The notes beneath the pieces are model-generated. The model was not told the origin of the DNA and made no database searches. It saw nothing but the letters and a program-made list of their open reading frames with translations. A stretch of DNA of 9,228 bases from JADJYF01 sp043782755 (GTDB taxonomy: Bacteria; Pseudomonadota; Gammaproteobacteria; Ga0077536), in contig JAYWAC010000285.1 of NCBI GenBank assembly GCA_043782755.1, positions 1 to 9,228 on the forward strand. Direction: 5' to 3'. The position numbers and the translations under genes were made by a program. Positions 6,063-9,228 of the stretch are shown one piece after another. Positions within the stretch are counted from its first letter, which is position 1. Each line of letters begins with the position of its first letter.

Positions 6063-7343
6063 TTAATCGGGAGCCGCCTTGGAAATTTCCGCGCTTTCGT
6101 AAATGACAAGAGGTTTAGACTCGCCCTTAATCGCACTCTCGTCCACTACCACCTTGGTAGCGTTCTTGAGCGACGGAAGTTCGTACATGGTGTCGAGCAG
6201 ACTTTGTTCAAGTATCGAACGCAGTCCGCGTGCGCCGGTCTTGCGCTCGACGGCACGCTCGGCAACAGCCCGCAGCGCGTCTTCGCGAAACTCAAGCACG
6301 CATGATTCCATCTCAAAGAGCTTACCGTACTGCTTGGTCAACGCATTCTTCGGCTCGGTCAGAATCTGAATGAGCTGTTCCTCATCCAATTCATCCAGCA
6401 CCGCCAGGACGGGCAGACGACCAACAAACTCCGGAATCAAGCCGTACCTGATCAGATCCTCGGGCTCGACCTGATGCAGCAGTTCACCGGCGGTCTTCTT
6501 GTCGTTCTTGCTCTTGACCTCAGCCGAAAAGCCAATGCCACCCTTCTCTGAACGATCGCGAATGATCTTATCGAGGCCGGCAAACGCGCCGCCGCAGATG
6601 AAAAGAATATTAGAGGTGTCGACCTGCAGGAATTCCTGCTGCGGATGCTTGCGACCGCCCTGCGGTGGCACCGAAGCAACCGTGCCTTCGATGAGCTTGA
6701 GCAATGCCTGCTGCACACCTTCGCCAGAGACGTCGCGGGTGATCGACGGATTGTCCGACTTGCGCGAAATCTTATCGATTTCGTCGATGTAAACAATACC
6801 GGTCTGCGCCTTCTCGACGTCGTAGTCGCACTTCTGCAGCAGCTTTTGAATGATGTTCTCGACATCCTCGCCGACGTAGCCCGCTTCAGTCAGCGTGGTC
6901 GCGTCAGCGATAGTGAAAGGCACATTGAGAAGACGCGCGAGCGTCTCGGCAAGCAGGGTCTTGCCGCTGCCGGTAGGGCCGACCAGCAGCACGTTGCTCT
7001 TGGCCAGTTCGACATCATTCTGCTTAATGCGGGTCTCAAGACGCTTGTAGTGGTTGTAGACTGCCACCGCCAGAATCTTTTTGGCGTGGCTCTGGCCAAT
7101 CACATACTCGTCGAGAATGCCCTTGATCTCGCGCGGGATCGGTAGCTTGCTACCATGACCGCCCGGGCTCTTTTCCTGAATCTCTTCACGGATGATGTCG
7201 TTGCAAAGCTCCACGCACTCATCGCAGATGAAGACCGATGGACCGGCGATCAGTTTACGAACTTCGTGTTGGCTTTTGCCGCAAAACGAGCAGTACAGCA
7301 ACCGGTCGCCGTCGCCCTTGGAGTTCTTGCCATCGCTGCTCAT
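6063..7343 (-). CDS. clpX: ATP-dependent Clp protease ATP-binding subunit ClpX
   Basis: Hexameric AAA+ unfoldase that recognises substrates such as ssrA-tagged proteins, unfolds them and feeds them to ClpP. The 426-residue length is normal (E. coli 424). An N-terminal zinc-binding domain has Cys18, Cys21, Cys40 and Cys43. Walker A is GPTGSGKT (122-129), Walker B IVYIDEID (D187-E188), the pore-1 loop GYVG (155-158) and the RKH loop at 231-233. The ClpP-docking loop is I270-G271-F272, the arginine finger is Arg309 (GRLP) and sensor 2 is Arg372 (GARGLR). All functional motifs are intact. The ATG is 7 bases after the clpP stop, and its GAGG Shine-Dalgarno (7354-7357) lies inside the last clpP codons, 10 bases upstream, indicating co-translation with clpP. 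Confidence 0.98.
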   Translation of the reverse strand: MSSDGKNSKGDGDRLLYCSFCGKSQHEVRKLIAGPSVFICDECVELCNDIIREEIQEKSPGGHGSKLPIPREIKGILDEYVIGQSHAKKILAVAVYNHYKRLETRIKQNDVELAKSNVLLVGPTGSGKTLLAETLARLLNVPFTIADATTLTEAGYVGEDVENIIQKLLQKCDYDVEKAQTGIVYIDEIDKISRKSDNPSITRDVSGEGVQQALLKLIEGTVASVPPQGGRKHPQQEFLQVDTSNILFICGGAFAGLDKIIRDRSEKGGIGFSAEVKSKNDKKTAGELLHQVEPEDLIRYGLIPEFVGRLPVLAVLDELDEEQLIQILTEPKNALTKQYGKLFEMESCVLEFREDALRAVAERAVERKTGARGLRSILEQSLLDTMYELPSLKNATKVVVDESAIKGESKPLVIYESAEISKAAPD

Positions 7344-7350
7344 TCAAGTA

Positions 7351-8031
7351 CTACCTCGAAGATGGACCCTTGGCGTCCGGTTTATCGCCGCCGACGGATT
7401 CCCGTTTGGCCAGCACCCCATCAATGATGCCATAAGTTGCCGCTTCGTCAGCGCTCATGAAGCGATCACGATCGGTATCAGCGGCAATCTTTTCCAGCGG
7501 CTGACCGGTGTGTAAAGCAAGGATATCGTTCAGACGATCGCGCGCCTTGAGGATTTCCCGCGCGTGGATATCAAAGTCCGAAGCTTGGCCCTGGAAGCCG
7601 CCGAGCGGCTGGTGAATCATTACTCGCGAATGCGGCAGACAGAAACGTTTCTTGGCTGCGCCGCCCGCCAGTAACAACGCCCCCATGCTCGCCGCCTGAC
7701 CGATGCACATCGTGCTGACGTCAGGCTTGATGAATTGCATGGTGTCGTAGATAGCGAGGCCAGCGGACACGGAGCCGCCCGGTGAATTGATATAGAGATG
7801 TATATCCTTGTCAGGGTTCTCAGATTCAAGGAATAAAAGCTGCGCAACGATAACGTTCGCAACGTAGTCTTCAACCGGCCCGACCAGGAAGATCACGCGT
7901 TCCTTGAGCAGGCGCGAGTAGATGTCGTACGCACGCTCTCCCCGCGCCGATTGTTCGACAACCATCGGCACGAGGTTCAGTGCCCGCGGGCTGCTGGCGC
8001 CCATGCGAAAATCGGAATGTTCTATCGACAT
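7351..8031 (-). CDS. clpP: ATP-dependent Clp protease proteolytic subunit ClpP
   Basis: Serine peptidase that forms a double-heptamer degradation chamber capped by ClpX (or ClpA). The catalytic triad is complete: Ser115 (GQAASMGA), His140 (RVMIHQP) and Asp189 (DTDRDRF), all offset by 18 from mature E. coli Ser97, His122 and Asp171. Residues 1 to about 18 are a likely self-cleaved propeptide, ending before LVPMVVEQ. At 226 residues it exceeds E. coli ClpP (207), partly through a slightly longer propeptide and mostly through a hydrophilic C-terminal tail of about 15 residues (ESVGGDKPDAKGPSSR). The ATG at 8031 is preferred over Met10 because GAGG (8042-8045) stands 10 bases before it, while Met10 has no ribosome-binding site. 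The start codon shares its A with the tig stop codon, implying translational coupling. Confidence 0.97.
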   Translation of the reverse strand: MSIEHSDFRMGASSPRALNLVPMVVEQSARGERAYDIYSRLLKERVIFLVGPVEDYVANVIVAQLLFLESENPDKDIHLYINSPGGSVSAGLAIYDTMQFIKPDVSTMCIGQAASMGALLLAGGAAKKRFCLPHSRVMIHQPLGGFQGQASDFDIHAREILKARDRLNDILALHTGQPLEKIAADTDRDRFMSADEAATYGIIDGVLAKRESVGGDKPDAKGPSSR

Positions 8032-9228
8032 CAGGTACTTGCCTCGGTCGTGTTGTCAGTCTGCACCGGATTCATCAAAGCGTCAAACGTGACTGCCTGT
8101 TCGCTTAATTGCGCACGGCTGGCGATCCAGTTGACCGCCTCGTCTTCCAGGCACATGCCTTCGATCTGCTGCAGCTGCTGCGGATTCTCGTAATACCATT
8201 TGACCACCGCCGACGGATCCTCATAACTCGCCGCCATGCCTTCGATGGTCTGACGTACTTTCGCCGGATCCGCCTTGAGCTGCGCTTGTTTGACGATTTC
8301 GGCCATCACCAGTCCAAGCTTGACCCGCTTGTGGGCCTGCGCCTGGACTGAGTTCTCAAATTCGGCAATGGCGTTGCTCGGATTGAGACCGCGCATCGCC
8401 ATTTCGCGCGCCACCTGCTGACGCAGGCGTTGCGCCTCCGACTGGACGAGGCTGCTCGGTAATGCGAAATCATTTGCAGTCGCGACCTTGTCCATCACTT
8501 CGGCCGTGAATTGCTGGCGCAGGGCGCGCTCGCGCTCCTTCTCCATGTTCTGTCGCACTTCGGTACGGAACGCTTCGATGCCACCTTCCTTGACACCGAA
8601 CTTCTCGATAAAGGTGTCGGTAATTTCAGGCAGCAGCGATTCGGATACCTTATTCACGGTGATCTCGAAGCGCACCGGCTTGCCCGCCAATTCAGTGTTG
8701 CGATATTCATCGGGAAAACGCAGATCGAGTACCGCCTTGTCGCCCGCCGCCTTACCCGTCAACCCAGCTTCGAAGCCTGCGATCATGGTGCCGCTACCGA
8801 GTTGGATGGCGAAATCCTCGCCCTTGCCGCCTTCAAACGGCACGCCATCGATGGTGCCCAGAAAATCGATCGACAGTTGATCGCCATCGGCAGATGCACG
8901 CTCAACTGCCAACCATTCTTTGTTCTGCTCGCGCAACTTCTCGATCATGGCATCGACATCGGCATCGCCGATATCGCAGCTACGACGGACCACCTGGAGT
9001 CCCTCGACCGGCGCGAGTTCGAATTGCGGAAAGACTTCGAACACGGCGGTGTAACGCAGACCGTTGCCGACGATGCTCTCGACCTTGTCGATGACCGGCT
9101 GGCCAGCGGCCCGCAAGTCTTCCTTGTTCATGGCTTCGCCGAAACTGCTCTGCAGTATTTCGCCGACCACTTCGTCACGCACTCGCGAGCCGAACTGCTG
9201 ACGAACGACCTTGGCAGAGGCTTTGCCC
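8031..9228 (-). CDS. tig: Trigger factor (ribosome-associated chaperone and prolyl isomerase), N-terminus cut by window edge
   Basis: First chaperone to meet nascent chains at the ribosomal exit tunnel. The frame is open to the right edge, and 398 codons are visible. The first visible residues, GKASAKVVRQQFG, align with the end of the GFRKGKVP ribosome-binding loop of E. coli trigger factor, so roughly 45-50 N-terminal codons are missing. An apparent GTG start at 9182 is internal. Visible codons to about 100 complete the ribosome-binding domain. Codons about 110-195 are the FKBP-type isomerase domain (DFLGTIDGVPFEGG, GSGTMIAGFEAGL, FPDEY). The rest is the helical chaperone arm, with the conserved MASAYEDP-like segment MAASYEDP and a TFDALMNP tail. 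Estimated full length is near 445 (E. coli 432). The usual Pro of the ribosome-binding loop appears to be Ser. Its TGA overlaps the clpP ATG. Confidence 0.96.
   Translation of the reverse strand, partial: GKASAKVVRQQFGSRVRDEVVGEILQSSFGEAMNKEDLRAAGQPVIDKVESIVGNGLRYTAVFEVFPQFELAPVEGLQVVRRSCDIGDADVDAMIEKLREQNKEWLAVERASADGDQLSIDFLGTIDGVPFEGGKGEDFAIQLGSGTMIAGFEAGLTGKAAGDKAVLDLRFPDEYRNTELAGKPVRFEITVNKVSESLLPEITDTFIEKFGVKEGGIEAFRTEVRQNMEKERERALRQQFTAEVMDKVATANDFALPSSLVQSEAQRLRQQVAREMAMRGLNPSNAIAEFENSVQAQAHKRVKLGLVMAEIVKQAQLKADPAKVRQTIEGMAASYEDPSAVVKWYYENPQQLQQIEGMCLEDEAVNWIASRAQLSEQAVTFDALMNPVQTDNTTEAST

Noticed and set aside
8002..8004. Met10 as the clpP start
   Set aside because: No Shine-Dalgarno precedes it. 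The upstream ATG has GAGG at a usable distance and gives a propeptide of familiar size.
9180..9182. GTG as the start of trigger factor
   Set aside because: The reading frame stays open and homologous to trigger factor up to the window edge, so this GTG is an internal valine codon.
1..9228. Mobile elements, CRISPR arrays, defence genes or an undescribed multi-gene system
   Set aside because: All genes are intact housekeeping genes in a familiar conserved order. No transposase, integrase, regularly spaced repeat or unknown gene is present. The tRNA pair could serve as an integration site, but no attachment repeat or integrase is seen near it.

Overview
The window is a conserved protein quality-control neighbourhood from a proteobacterial chromosome, most likely a gammaproteobacterium. 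That assignment rests on two things: the block tig-clpP-clpX-lon-hupB-ppiD is the classical gammaproteobacterial order, and tRNA-Val/tRNA-Asp plus fabI at its end recalls the arrangement in pseudomonads and related lineages. DNA is moderately GC-rich by eye and every gene has an intact frame. I see no insertion sequence, phage gene, CRISPR array or sign of recent transfer, and no undescribed system.

Layout. Only fabI (47-829) is on the + strand; everything else is on the - strand and is best read from right to left. The right edge cuts tig (trigger factor), which lacks roughly its first 45-50 codons. The tig stop overlaps the clpP start by one base (TGATG), and clpP and clpX are 7 bp apart, so tig-clpP-clpX looks like one tightly coupled operon. 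A 168 bp gap holding two hairpins but no convincing promoter separates clpX from lon. Between lon and hupB (180 bp) lies a near-consensus sigma-70 promoter, TTGACG-17-TATAAC, aimed at hupB. hupB is followed after 23 bp by tRNA-Val(TAC) and then tRNA-Asp(GTC), and a strong intrinsic terminator closes that unit. ppiD follows with only 43 bp between the terminator and its start codon. It ends tail to tail with fabI, 15 bp apart.

How the genes fit together. Trigger factor folds nascent chains at the ribosome. ClpXP and Lon are the two main ATP-dependent cytosolic proteases, and PpiD is an inner-membrane-anchored periplasmic chaperone with a parvulin domain. HU-beta is a nucleoid protein, and in E. 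coli HU is a known Lon substrate. FabI (fatty-acid elongation) and the two tRNAs are housekeeping neighbours without a direct role in proteolysis.

The points most worth a second look are small-scale: the hupB-tRNA-tRNA transcription unit, the stop/start coupling of tig to clpP, a hairpin in the lon leader whose two wobble pairs form only in the lon-sense RNA, a PpiD that keeps active-site histidines absent from the E. coli protein, and FabI inhibitor-pocket positions that differ from E. coli.
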